Assembly: GCA_020726505.1 (NCBI GenBank)
Contig: JAHLEZ010000044.1
Location: 124,001-188,000 of the forward strand
Origin: Leptodontidium sp. MPI-SDFR-AT-0119
Lineage: Eukaryota > Ascomycota > Leotiomycetes > Helotiales > Leptodontidiaceae
DNA length: 64,000 nucleotides
Reading direction: 5' to 3'
Each line of letters begins with the position of its first letter. Position 1 is the stretch's first letter. The notes below the pieces were generated by a model. The model ran no database searches and was not told where the DNA came from. It saw only the letters and a list, made by a program, of their open reading frames with translations. Position numbers and translations under genes: made by a program. Of the stretch, positions 13,401 to 24,889 are shown one piece after another.

Positions 13401-14279
13401 TACGGTAGGATGCCAAATGGGCAGCCCATTACATTCGCGATCACCCTTGGACCGAGATCAGAACAAAACTTATACGTTGCCGAGCTCGAGGCGATAGTAA
13501 TAGCGATTCAGGGAGTTCCCCCATACGTCTTGAGGAGAGAGATTATAATCGTCACTAATAACTAAGCGGCGTTACAAGTAATAAGCCAACTAAAACAATA
13601 GTCGGGTCAGGCTAGCGTGATGCGAATCTACGACGTAGTCAGAGAACTAAGGGAGGGATACAATCGCGTCCTCCTTATGTAGACTCTAGCACAATAAGAG
13701 TTTCATTTGGGGAAAGAAGCCAAGAAGGCAGCACAAAGGGCCACCGAGACAGGCAGATTACTATAGAAACTATTCTCTAACGCCAAATCCACAATTATTA
13801 ATATAGCAAAAACAAAGAGGCAAATCGGTAACACGCTTCCTAATAGGGTAGGAAAACACCTGAAGAAAATAGACATAGCGTTGCTAGGGCGACACACTTA
13901 TACCTTATACGACGCCTTAGGAAGAAGGGAAGCAAACGTATTAGCACAGCTGCGGACGGGTATAGCACGGCTCAACGGGTATTTACATCGTATCGGGGCA
14001 GTAGAATCGGGTCAGTGTGCTTGCGGACAGGCAAGAGAAACAGTTGAACACTTCCTCTTTAATTGTTTATTATAAGACACGTACCGAGAATGCTTACTAG
14101 AGCAAACGGAGACTAGAAGGGGTAGCCTCTCCTATTATCTGGGAGGGAAAGTACTATCTGACCCGCTGAATTAGAGACCCGATATCGAAGCGGTACGGAC
14201 CACTATCAAGTACGCCATCGCAACAGGCCGACTCGACAAAGAGGTGGAACACACAGCAACCCAGACGTCACAGGCGTGA
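10500..14279 (+). pseudogene. LINE copy 1 ORF2 (endonuclease, reverse transcriptase, RNase H)
   Basis: AP endonuclease motifs: LAISEPYV (about 10590), ILAGDFN followed by a stop in place of Trp (about 10930), STIDLILA (about 11090) and SDHRAIE (about 11172). Reverse transcriptase: KAWRPISLLSTLSKALESV (about 12040), SFDVKGAYNRV (about 12255) and the catalytic FVDDY (about 12528). RNase H: IYITTSSSERKG through NLYVAELEAIVIAIQG (13330-13515). A C-terminal cysteine/histidine cluster, CACGQARETVEHFLFNC (about 14020-14068), is typical of this clade. Many TAG, TAA and TGA codons interrupt it, so it is not functional in cis. Confidence 0.85.
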
Positions 14280-15479
14280 CTTACATTAAGACTCCCCCTT
14301 CCCTTTGGTTTTCCCCTTCCCCCCTTCCTCAACTAACCCCACCACGCACCCTCGTGACTTAGTAAGTCTTGCTTCAACCGCTGAAAATAGGACGTTAAAC
14401 ACTTAGAGGAGTTGTCTCTAAGTACACTTGCTACTAACAAACTCACGAGACTACGTCGAATTGTAAAATCAAAGGCTAGAACAAAAAACCGTTCAAAGCG
14501 AACGTAGGGGCTGTCACGAGACCATGGCGGAACTGGAGGAATCGAACCCATGTAAATAGTACTAGTGCCCTTTAGGCTTAGCCGGGCGGAATAGACCTTC
14601 ATCATCATCAACCCTCCGCTCTAATAATAAGGATTCCTTCACCAGGTAGATGCAAAATTTTCCATACACAAATATTATAAGTAATATATAGCGCAAATCT
14701 AGTTTCGAAATCTAGCAATAAGCAATATTTCCCCCTTTCTCAGGTTGTGTCTCACGCTCCATCCAAATCTTGTCCACATGATCACTTCCGGAGAATTTGC
14801 ATTCATTATTTATATCACCACCTCTTCCTTCCGGCCCAAGTATCTAGCTCATGCCACAGCTTGCCATAAACTTCCAATTGCCAAGGATTTATGCCGGTAC
14901 TTGAAGGTACTGCTTCCGGATATGGCGCTGGAGATTGTCCCTGCGCTTGAAGCCGTGATCGGTTCTACAGCCGTCTACTGGGCATTTGTATAGCCTGGTG
15001 GATGTGGCGTCGAAGGTCTTTGGAATATTTGAAGGGTGTTCTATCGCACCCGGGGAAGCAGCACTTGTGAGTATTCGTGTGGACGTGAGATCTAAATATG
15101 TCAGTTAGAAGCTAAAGTTGGAGGTTCTTCCCGCTATACCTGAACCGAGCCCCGGTAAGGAAAGATACTCCGCAGCGAAGACATGGTGTTGGCGACGGTG
15201 AATCGAACGGATCAGAGTCTGATGCTGCACACAAAATTCTCAACCTTTCTTCTTCGAATGCGGCTTCACGTCTAAGCGGTTCTTCTAACCAGCAAGCATA
15301 ATCTGCTTCGTGGCCACTCTGAGTCTGGTAGCCCGTCTCGAATATAGATAAAATCTCTGTGCCCTCGACCATGCTTTGAGAGTTGTTGATGTGCGATCGA
15401 AGTCAGCACATAGGATGATGGCTATAGTTCGCCATTTTGATGATTTGCCGTCTTCCATGATTGACTCGGTGGCCTCCTT

Positions 15480-15575
15480 CCTCACGGCTCCTTGCATTCC
15501 ACACCACGGCTCCTTGCATTCCACATCACGGCTCCTCGCATGGCCCCTTACCTTCCACACTCACGGCTCCTTGCT
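15480..15575. repeat. Short minisatellite, 22-34 bp units
   Basis: The motif CACGGCTCCTTGCATTCCAC is repeated about four times with small changes (CACGGCTCCTCGCATGG, CACGGCTCCTTGCTTTC). Noncoding as far as I can see. Confidence 0.75.
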
Positions 15576-16216
15576 TTCAACACCTCCATTTTTCGTATGT
15601 GCACGCGCATACCAGTTCCCGGCGCGGAAGGGCCCGTGTTGGCGATGGTTAGAGGTGGGGTGTGCAATGTCGTCGTTATTTGTGGAGAATAGAAAATTAT
15701 CTCTGGTGAGATGAAGTAGGGTTATGACTAAAAAATTCGCTACTTGAAAGCGACAAACATCTAAAGCCACGACGACTACCTTCAGCCTGAGGCCTCAAAA
15801 TTCAAAACAGCAAGCATAGCCGAAGTGCCTTCTTCGAAGTACCCACACCAGCCAATTCTCCCACACGGCAACTCACTTCCCTTTGAATGAGAAAAAATAG
15901 CGGTTACAACTTAACTTGCCTGCTATCATTTGACATTACCATACTATTCGATTACGAAAATATCAATTATACTAGAGACAAAACCTTAGGTAAGAACTAA
16001 GTTACCAAGCAAATAATTATTAGAACACAATTAGTGAGCTTTTGTACATGCTCTCGTGAATTTTAAATACATACCACGAATCTAAATATAAGAAACTATG
16101 TTGAGATATATACGAAATGAAATACTACGATGTGGCATTGAGATATTCGTAATTCTATTGAAGTACTAGTTGTACTACGGGATTTTCGCTTCGCAGGGAT
16201 GTCGGTTAGAGATAGT

Positions 16217-16440
16217 GTACTTAAGAAACTTATATAAAATTATTAATAAAATAAAAAATTAAACTATTATAAGTATTTACTTACTAAGACACGTACTTTA
16301 ACTTTACTTAACCTTAAAACATTTTCTAACTTTTTATTACATAATCCGATTTTTATAATTCTTTAATATAATTACTCGCCTTAATAGCCTTTATAAGTGT
16401 ACCTAAGAAACTTATATAAAATTATTAACTTAATTAAAAT
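16217..16440. repeat. AT-rich direct repeat (about 180-bp spacing)
   Basis: AAGAAACTTATATAAAATTA occurs near 16223 and again near 16403, each preceded by GTGTAC. It marks the edges of a strongly AT-rich stretch, which may be RIP-altered repeat sequence. Confidence 0.55.
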
Positions 16441-17461
16441 CGGGCGCAGGTCCTTGTTTTTAACGCTAAGGCGCTTGCGGCAACCCCCTGTTTTCGACGC
16501 CAAGGCCTTGGAGCGACCCTGCTCCACGGCAAAATCTCAAGGCTTATAATATTAAAGCTAGAAAGGGCTGGGTCGTCTGAGTTAGGTAGGAGGCCTCCGC
16601 TGCTGTGTGTTGGGGTGTTAGGGATAGAGCTTCCCAATATCACCTGAGTTCCGTCCGGGAGGTTTGTTTGTGTGTCCATTAAGTCTAACATATTATAGGA
16701 GGTCTTAACAGGTCTCTAGAGATCTGATTGCTGTTTGTGATTGGTCGTATATATGTTTAGGGAGGTGTGGTGGCTTCAGGGGGTAGTTTGCAAGATTTTC
16801 ACGTGAGTTGAGTATTTACTAACTTAACCACCAGTTGTCTTGGACAACTGGGGAGAGTTGCGATTGACTCACTCTGTGAGCGTCGGTCAATGGTTTGGGT
16901 TAACTAATTTGACGAATTTCGAAGAAAAAATTCTCCGCAAAAAGAGATAGGTGTGTCACATCGTCAGTGAGAGGACTGTGGCACACCTGCGGCAAGCGTA
17001 CTCACATCCATCGTATTAGCCACGCCAATTTTGGCTGCGATCTCCGCCTCGTTTTGGAACGAGTGGTTTTCATATGTTGAGCCAGTTCCAGTTGCATCAA
17101 CAGCCCACTCATGCTGTCTAGCTGCTAAGAGCAAGCGTCATCGACGAGAGCGTCCTCAAAGCCACTTCTCCGGGAGTCGACACCGCTGACCACTGAAGCT
17201 TCACTAGCTTCTGCCATCCATGCAAAAATGTCACCTCTCCCGGCGCGAGCCAGGTCAAATGGTGCATCCATCGCAAGATGTGCGGCGTTGGCTCGCTCAA
17301 TCAGTGAAGTCATCTTGGAATACTTGTAAGCCGATTTCGAATCTACTATGCTCCATTATGATGACTGATGACATGTTATGAAGCCAACTTGCTTTAAATA
17401 AATCCCTTTATGTTTAATTTTCTACGGAGGGCGGCTTTGTATAAATTTCATTACTATAGCT

Positions 17462-18573
17462 ATGGATATAACTAACATCAAAGACATTAAAGATGCTTGG
17501 GCAAAGAACCATATCAGTATCTGCCTTAAAGAAGAAGAAATAAAAGGCACTGCTATATGTTCTGCAGCATTCGACGGGTAATTATACCTACTACTTAGCT
17601 TATGGTTGCGCTTACTAACTTCTTAAAAAGGCTGTACATATCTCTTGTTTCAACGACTGGGTATCGGAAAGATTCTGTTCAATACTTGACTGTCTTAGAT
17701 CGAGACCTCAAGATTTGTGCTTCTTTCGAGCTCTTTTCATTTGATTCACTTGAGGTATGGCATCATGTTTGTACAGAACAGAGGGGACTTGTTTGCGGAG
17801 GCTCCGATGGCAATATTACCATTGTGAAGCTCCGAGACTGGAAACCACAACAACAAGTGAGGGCGCTTGGAGGCCTTGATGGAGAAATCAGTGCTATGAG
17901 CACAAGGCACGACCTGATTGCTGCCGGATCCACAAGTGGAGAAGCTGCGTTATGGAATTATACAGGCTCAAAGTTAGCTACTATCAAACTCGAATGCGGC
18001 ACTATTCATAGTCTAAGCATTCGGGAGACGAGACTGCTAGTCGTGCCTGACGATGCCTACGAGTACGAAATACCAACGCCGACTGCCGTAATGACCGCGC
18101 CTAGCGTTCTAAAACTAAAGACGGGAGGTCATCACGAGCTTGGAGAGACAACTTGGGCTACTTATGATCCAGAGCAGAAGAATATTAAAGTTGAGATACT
18201 AAGATCTACTAAGGACCAACCTCTTGAACGTTTCAGACCGGTCTTACCTCTATCATCACTAGATTATGATATCCATATTTTATCTCGTAAAGTAAAGACA
18301 AAAATTGTCGAGGGAAGCTTGTACCCAGAAATTGATAGGCAGGACATTGTTATTGAGGAGTTTGATTCAGGCAAAACGAAAATAATTCGTGACTTCCCGG
18401 TTGCTCCTAAGGAAATTAAGTCGTTGTGGTGCGATAGAGAGAGATTATATTGGATATATGATAGTACTACTAAAATTATGATGGTGAACTTCACAGATGG
18501 ACTCAATTTCGAAAGGGATACTACGGTCAAACTAGCAGAATGCTTCTCATTAAGTCCTCCGGAATATAGATAA
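17462..18573 (+). CDS. WD40/beta-propeller-like hypothetical protein, two exons
   Basis: Exon 1 is 17462-17577 and exon 2 is 17631-18573, 352 residues in all. The 53-nt intron has a GTAATT donor, a perfect TTACTAAC branch point at about 17612 and an AAAAG acceptor. Splicing joins GG to G and keeps the frame, so the internal ATG at 17602 lies inside the intron and is not the start. The protein shows repeating blocks such as GLVCGGSDGNITIVKLRDW, DLIAAGSTSGEAALWNYTG and RERLYWIYDSTTKIMMVNF, which look like WD-type propeller blades with degenerate WD dipeptides. No signal peptide or membrane segment is seen. The gene is undamaged although relics flank it on both sides. Its function is unknown; a scaffold role is only inferred from the fold. 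Confidence 0.75.
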
Positions 18574-18884
18574 ATATAAGTTATGTAGCCTCGCTTGTTT
18601 ACGTCTATAAATTGTGACTTGTGAATTACGTAGCTTCCCAAACTCACAACATTGCCCGCAAATATTGCTTCTTCAATAACATGTTGAATAGATCAGCCTT
18701 TTATGGCCATATTTAAAGAGCAGGTTAGTTTAAGGGTGACAATTGTTGTAGATCTTGTAGAGTAGACACGAAAAGTGAGACTTGCATGAACCTGTGACAG
18801 TCCCACGTGAATCCTCCTCCTCACACCTCACTCCTAAACGCTCTCGCTTATCCCACCACGTATTTAATTATTCCACAAGAGAAC

Positions 18885-18922
18885 TTTTCTCTTCTTCTTC
18901 TTCTTCTTCTTCTTCTCTCTTT
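18885..18922 (+). repeat. TTC microsatellite
   Basis: About nine TTC units follow CTTTTCTC. The surrounding 18.78-19.06 kb has a pyrimidine-rich, promoter- or LTR-like look, but no partner repeat was found in the window. Confidence 0.8.
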
Positions 18923-19499
18923 AGCTTAGAATTCTCAACAAACAGCATTCCTGGAAGCGTCCCCTTCGTGAGACCCCCTTTGCAGAGTTGTCACAGAACC
19001 CGACTGCTTTGCGGACTGCATGTGGAAAGTATAACCTGCATATCCCCAGGTACTTGCTGACTGCAGGTAGCGGTCATCATTACCAGGACGGTGAAGGTCG
19101 TCGAGCCCACACTTGATGACCTACACGCCAGCTAGATCAACCAACTTCCGCACAAGGGTTCGAAGTAAACCGGCCGGATGACACTTGAAAATACGCCTAG
19201 GGTCTCCATACTTCTCCTATACCTCATAGATCCTAGAGCAACCGCCTGTTGCATTTTAATCCAGCCTCCTCAGCGATATAATGAAGAGATGGTGGTGTCG
19301 ACAAGTTATATCTCTGTCTATTGGCATTTTATACAAGTTGTCCCCTCATCTGTCCCCTCTCATTCAGGATTCGAAAGCTGAAGTGAAACAATAGGCTGTC
19401 TTGTCTAAGCTGGCAGTAGAGTTTCTAGAAAACTATTCCATAGTAGTAGGTAGAGTATCTTCTGGTACTACTGTGAGCCGCAGCTTCCCGGCTGAATAA

Positions 19500-20190
19500 T
19501 GCCAACCGGGCGGCTCGAGGAGTTGCAGGCACAACTAGCTTCAGTTTGAGATAGACAGGTCAAGAACGATGAGGAGTGCCGGCAACAGATGCTCGACATC
19601 GAAAAAGAACAAGAAAAGAATCACCAAGGGATCGAACAACTCAGCGCTTCGAAGCGCCAGCAAAAGATGGAGAGGGACAACGATATCCCCAAAAGAAGCG
19701 CAATTTGGAGGCTAAGATAGCGTCAGAGCGCGATGCTAAGGTTGCTAACTTGCTTGACGAGCATAATGAGAAATTTGGCCGTGAACTGGCGGATATGGAA
19801 AATAATATAATCAATGAGATTGCTCGAGATGAGGAGCCTGTACAGATTGCGTACGAAGCTTCTAATGCTAGTATGGAAATGACCCGGGCCTAGACCTAGG
19901 CTCTAATTGTTCAGCCGGAGCTACCTATGTTCATTTTGAGAACATTTAAACAGGAGCCGGCAAATTTTATATCACTACCCACGATCTAGTGGACAGACTC
20001 AAGGAGGAGTTCTCGAACAGGGATGAGTGGGAAAAATTTTACTCTCAGCGAGAGGCTGAGAGGCTGGCCAAGGAAGTAGTCGAAGTGGTTGACGAATAAT
20101 TCAAAGACAAATATAGGCCGGGTTACTCACTAGTGGAAGATTTGACTTTGAAGCCGTCAGAGAAGATAAAGCTACTAGGGCACTGAATTC
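19500..20190 (+). pseudogene. Coiled-coil (Gag-like?) ORF remnant
   Basis: From the ATG at 19500 the frame reads MPTGRLEELQAQLAS, hits a stop, continues with EECRQQMLDIEKEQEKN, then shifts frame to a 19576-19893 stretch with AKVANLLDEHNEKFGRELAD and MENNIINEIARDEEP. A further stretch at about 19960-20097 reads LKEEFSNRDEWEKFYSQREA. The charge pattern and heptads suggest coiled coil. It may be a retroelement Gag or a broken host gene; I do not recognise the family. Confidence 0.45.
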
Positions 20191-20559
20191 GAGGATACGC
20201 GAAAATATAGATAGTAAAGAGATTGGCCTTTTTTATCGCTCTAAAGTGCGACTTTTGCCTTTAATCTTTCCATCAAACGAATATAAACTCATGTGGAATC
20301 TAAACTTATACTAAATTTACAAACACATTTAATTAAAACCAAGCTGCGCCTTTTTTACTAAAGGTCTAATTAAGTGCGTCTTAGTACACGATTAGTAGAC
20401 CGAGAGATTTCAGCCTTAATTAGAAATACTATCTATTTAGGTTTAGTCGACCATAAGATAATAAAACGACTTCCTAACATTGCCGGAATATATAAAAATG
20501 TTTTCTTGTTAAACTATAGTAATATCGAGGAAGAATCAATTTAAGACATATATTAAAAG

Positions 20560-20940
20560 TCGTATAGTAACTTGTGGAAGTCGAATTTACATATGCCTTT
20601 GGTTCGACATATCGTGCGCCAGGGTACATACAAAAGCAGTGATATTGTAGTCTTGACCCCATACACTGGCCAGCTGCAAAAACTCCGTGCCAAAGTGCGC
20701 AACGAATGCGGGATTGTACTCAACGAACGTGATCAAGAGGTATCAGCCAAGATGGATTCATCCACGAAGAAGCTAGCAGCAAGGATGTCAGTCAAATCGC
20801 TGGTCGCTTTCGGATTCTTTACAAAGCCACGGCTTTCGAGCGCGTTGTTATTTCAAAGATTAACATCTGCCCCCGATGGTCTAGTTACAGCTGCTATTAC
20901 CTCTGCCCCGGCATTGCTTATATCTGGTTCTAATTCGTAA
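20560..20940 (+). pseudogene. Fragment of an NFX1-type SF1 helicase
   Basis: The frame LVRHIVRQGTYKSSDIVVLTPYTGQLQKLRAKV matches the C-terminal RecA-like domain of NFX1-type zinc-finger-containing helicases, where a conserved TPY-GQL-KLR block follows motif IV. The frame then drifts after about 20760. Neither the N-terminal helicase half nor the zinc fingers are present, so this is a captured or eroded piece flanked by AT-rich sequence. Confidence 0.6.
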
Positions 20941-22190
20941 CTAGGTTCTCGTTGTAACAGTGTTAGCACTATAAACAGATAAATCGTTAGCCGTGTGTAT
21001 GTCTATCTGCTATCAGTATGTATTAGGTGATGAGAACCTTTCTTCCTCTTCCTTGTAGCTTCAGTTTCGAGTAACAGCTATCGCAGCCTAAGCCTCGGGG
21101 GTGGCGGAGGGTGTTAAATCATTCGCTATTACATCTACGAGTTCGCTTTCGAAGGTGCTTCAGAGTTAGCGGTCGTGCCTCTACATGAGGCGGGGTGCCC
21201 ATTGACGTCTTCGGGCAGTCCATTCTGGGCCTATCCATTATTGTTGAATGAATCTAATATAAGATTCATTTGATTCCCCATACAACCCATTAGCGTGGAT
21301 TTGCCGAGGCCATAAGATTCATTTGATTAGATTCATTTGTTAAGGTTACGTCTAAATAAGCTCGGATAAGGCTCAAATTCGAGTATGAGTTGGCCCCAGC
21401 ATATGCGACACTAGCCCCGTCGAAACTTTCACCAGAACCCCATTATTAAGTGAGTTTTGTGAGGAGACAGTAGTCGTCGTCGATTTTTAATAGGGGAAGT
21501 AGATGTATAGGCCAAGTCAGCTAAAATACGGTTCCTAAGTATAAAGTAAGTATAAAAGTATAAAAGTATAAAAGTAGAAATTACAGCCAGCTATATTACG
21601 TATAAGTTCAGATTATAGGTGCCGAACGCGTGAGGGCAACAGGACACGTAAAGAGAGTAAAAGAAGGGAGATATTATTTAAACAATTCAAAAAAAGAGTT
21701 AAGTTATAAATCTATTCGTTTATTTACTAGTATTTAAAGTAATAGTATATAGCGTATACTAATATACTGTGTTACTTAGCCAGATTTCCCACCATTTAAG
21801 CGGTTCTAATGGCCATAATATAACCAAGGAAGCACGAGAGCGGATTTCAAAAGAAGTAAACTGGATTAAAGGGTTAATTTTATATTGAGTAGAGTTAAAT
21901 AAGTTACCAATCCCCGTCAGTCCAACCTAGCCCCCGATTCCCGAATTAAGGAGACCTAGGACAAATGGAAAAGGATGCCTATTTGCCTTATGTTGTTATA
22001 TTAGTTACTAGCGTCAAGCTATCTAGAAATATTTTAGAGAATAGCACGGTTAAGTAAATAAGAGGAAGAGAAGGCGTTAATATACCGGCTAAGAGGTGCA
22101 AGTGTTATAGATTCTAGTCTATTACTAGTAGTTTTTCCTTAAAGGTTCCGGTTCTGCATTTTTCGAGGTTTAAGTAAAGGGATTTAGCCC
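20941..22190. other. AT-rich spacer with short local repeats
   Basis: AGATTCATTTGATT recurs at about 21263, 21309 and 21322, and AAAAGTATA recurs near 21552-21572. No reading frame is recognisable. The last part probably belongs to the decayed helicase that follows. Confidence 0.4.
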
Positions 22191-22195
22191 CGCTA

Positions 22196-23340
22196 TGCCG
22201 TCCGGAGACGTCGATTTAGAGGCTATTAAGAAACGGTTAAACCAAGAGATGCAACAAGCCGACGAAGAACAGCGTTGTTAAATTAGTAAGCCAGAGAAAT
22301 CCCGAGAGCCAAATCCATAGTTATATCGTATAAGTTAAGTTAAGTATTTAGAAGGGTATAACTGGGAAGAATTACGAGCATTAGTTACCCCTGTTATAAA
22401 CGACGAGTTAGAGTTAAAAGTGTTATGCCGAGTATTTAATTAGTTAATTTAAGACGTATAATATTATTATATTTAGTAAGTAATAGAGTTAGAGGTATTA
22501 TTTAAAGCGAATAAAAAGGAGGTGGACAAAGAAGTCTAAATACTATTTAATAGTTAGATAGATATTACTACTGTAATATAGTATATAAAGGTATGCCGGC
22601 AGTTAATATATTATATATTCTGGTCTAAAGATATTAAGCCCGAGAAGCGGCCGGCGTACGAGTTAATAGAGAGGCAGTAAATAGCTATTAACGACGTATA
22701 AACGAACGTTAAGGAATTTGTATAATAGAAAGAGGACTAAGAGGGGGATTTAGAAAGAGGGGAAGAGAAGGAATCAGACGAGGAGATTAAGTAAATAAGC
22801 CAGATCTAGCGGCAGATTTTGCGGTTATAGATTATATTATTAAACTAGTTATTACAAGACGACGAGTATAAGAGTGTATTAATTAGTAGGTTAGCTATTT
22901 TAGGAATACGGGAAGACGATAAGTAGTTAAATGCCGAGGATTACACGCCTAAATATTCGGCCGTGATCAAGTTGGCTTAGTTAATAGTAGTTCAAGAGGC
23001 GTATAAGCGGCGACAGGAGGCTATTACACAATACCAAGAGCGTGGTTTAAGTCTAGAGGTAGCCAGGGAGAGAGTATTAAGTCTTGGAGGCGTGAGATGG
23101 TGCTTAGGCTTGACGGGTGGTCCGAGGAACCTTTTTCCTGGGATACGAGATCGGGGGACATGAAAAAATCGAGGGCGGCGCGGCGATGATAATGCGCATG
23201 GTGTTAATTGATCTGGAGACGTATAGCATATGTGGTGTTGGCACTGAGGTAGAGGTCGAGGTGGTATTACCGGATCGAGCAATGCCGAGTCGTGGTTCAC
23301 CGCCCGCCCGATAGAGGTTTCGTCTTCAGCGCCATTCCGT
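22196..23340 (+). pseudogene. Relic of a telomere-linked (RecQ-type) helicase, region upstream of the helicase domain
   Basis: Reading through many TAA/TAG codons from 22196, the frame gives YNWEELRALVTPVINDELEL, then LLQDDEYKSVLISRLAILGIRED and NAEDYTPKYSAVIKLA with VVQEAYKRRQEAI (about 22860-23030). This is the conserved segment (Y-S-L-LAVLG, DYTP-LSA-IK-AR-VVQ-AY) that I know from the long N-terminal half of fungal subtelomeric RecQ-like helicases. The helicase domain itself is absent, and the 3' part (23.1-23.3 kb) is frame-shifted. Nearly all breaks fit C-to-T changes. Confidence 0.5.
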
Positions 23341-23544
23341 ATTCGGGTTATTTCTTCAGTTGATCACGTGACTGCCGGCTAGCGGTGAGAAATGTCGACT
23401 AACAAATATGTATAGGAACATCGAAAACCTGTTCCTCGCTCTTCTTAGCTGGGCCCAACCTGGAAGGCAGCGCAGAGTTATTCGATTCAGCAGTTAATTC
23501 AGAATTCGATTCAGCAGTCGGGGAGAGGGACAATAGAAAGGGTA

Positions 23545-24870
23545 GTGGAGGATTCGGGCCCGACGCGTCAGTCGCGTCGCGAACGAATATTAACGACTAA
23601 AACTCTAGAACAGGACAAGATGAAGCGTAGCAGAAAGGCAGCTGACGGCAACCGTTTTATAACACTGAGCCAAAGATCTAATGAAGCAAGGAATTGGGAG
23701 GAGAGCGACGAGTGTGATATAAATAACGTGATTAAAGTAATAGCAGAGACGCCAGACGCCCCACGACTAGATCGCACGCGACGCCGACCTAGGACACCAA
23801 CTCGAGCAGCGGCTAGAGGCAATATAAAGACGAGAAAAGGGGAAAGCGACGCACTGTCTATCATCCTCTCGGTGGTTGAGGAGTTGAAGAGTAGTAACGA
23901 GGAAATAAAGGCCAGTAACGTAGAACTTAAGGCAGAACTAGTAGAGATCAAAGCCCAACTTACAGAGACTAGAACACAACTAGCAGAGATAGTATCGAGC
24001 GCAAACTATATGTCAAGATTAGGAGCATTAACGGGCTAATCCCCGTAGTAATTATACGCCTTAGTCCTCACAAGATCAATTAACCCATTATCCTCAGCCA
24101 GCTAACCTGATATTAGTATGGCATCTAATATAACTAACACACTCTACTACACGATTAATATGTCGGGAGTGCGAGAGGAAGAGAGGAGTAAAGCACAACT
24201 AGGAGTAGTTAAGAAGGCGATTGAGGAGGAGATCCGTACTGTGGATAGGCACGCAAATTAGCGCTGCGCTACTGTGATTAAGGACGCCAGGAACACGGAA
24301 CGTATTAAGATAGCTTGTAGAGATAAAGCCGAACTCTAACGGGTTAAGGAAGTAGCCTAAAAGACAGTAACGGCGGGTGCCCGAGTACTACGAGACTAAT
24401 TATACCTAGTGAAAGTGGACAATACTAACCGAACAGCCATTCTCGACTAAGAAGAAAAGGTTCTACTTGGGGTTACCGACGTCCTAGGAAAGGAAAACGA
24501 CGTCTATATAGCCAAGATCGGGTGGCTGAGTAGGAAAGACACAGGGAAAGCTTACAGATCAATAGTTGTCTATGTCACAAAAGGCAGCGAAGTAGCACGA
24601 CTGTTATAAGACTAATACTTCTATGTCGCAGGAGAGTCGGCTTACACTAGGGTTTTCGAGCCGCGATATAGCCCGCAGAAATGCTATAGATGTCAGGAAA
24701 CAAGGCACAAGGCGTACTTATATACGTAACCGTAAGTCTATGTTAGATGCGCTTAAGTGGGACACTATTATAGTGAATGTCAAGTAGTAATACTAAAGTG
24801 TATTACATGTGGAGGGCCACACGAATCGCTTAGTAAGAACTACGGAACGCGTCACAGTTCCCGGGATATA
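23545..24870 (+). pseudogene. LINE copy 2 ORF1 (Gag-like)
   Basis: Homologous to ORF1 of copy 1: VEDSGPTRQSRRER at the N-terminus, a longer coiled coil with repeated ELKSSNEEIKASNVELKAEL-type units (about 23880-23990), and decayed zinc knuckles (CYRCQETRHKAY and GHYYSEC, about 24690-24780), where several cysteines or flanking residues are replaced by stops. The initiator ATG is replaced by ATA (about 23536). Not functional. Confidence 0.75.
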
Positions 24871-24889
24871 TAAAACCTTCTAAATACTT

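Larger units (their letters stand above)
8690..14610 (+). mobile_element. Tad-clade non-LTR retrotransposon (LINE), copy 1
   Basis: Order: 107-bp tandem monomers, ORF1 (Gag-like with zinc knuckles), ORF2 (AP endonuclease, reverse transcriptase, RNase H, C-terminal CCHC-like finger), a 3' UTR shared with copy 2, and a short TCATCATCATCAA tail at 14594-14608. The shared 3' end (GCCCTTTAGG...CCGGGCG) shows that the element ends here. The coding part is interrupted by many TAG/TAA/TGA codons that correspond to Gln and Trp codons of the ancestral frame, a RIP-like pattern. No clear target-site duplication was seen. Confidence 0.88.
14610..17400. other. AT-variable spacer, no firm gene
   Basis: Contains short anonymous frames, a small minisatellite near 15.5 kb, an AT-rich stretch at 15.9-16.44 kb, and a minus-strand open stretch at 16960-17313 (FDLARAGRGDIFAWMAEA, then, after a frame change, EAEIAAKIGVANTMDV) that looks protein-like but matches nothing I know. 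I make no gene call. Confidence 0.4.

Noticed and set aside
14480..14570. tRNA-like B-box (GGGTTCGATTCCTCC on the minus strand) in the LINE 3' UTR
   Set aside because: The acceptor and T-stems do not pair properly and the homologous part of copy 2 lacks the box. Probably chance in a 3' UTR.
18782..19060. Solo gypsy-type LTR starting TGTGACAG
   Set aside because: The look is suggestive, but no second copy, no TG...CA pair of suitable length and no target duplication could be shown.
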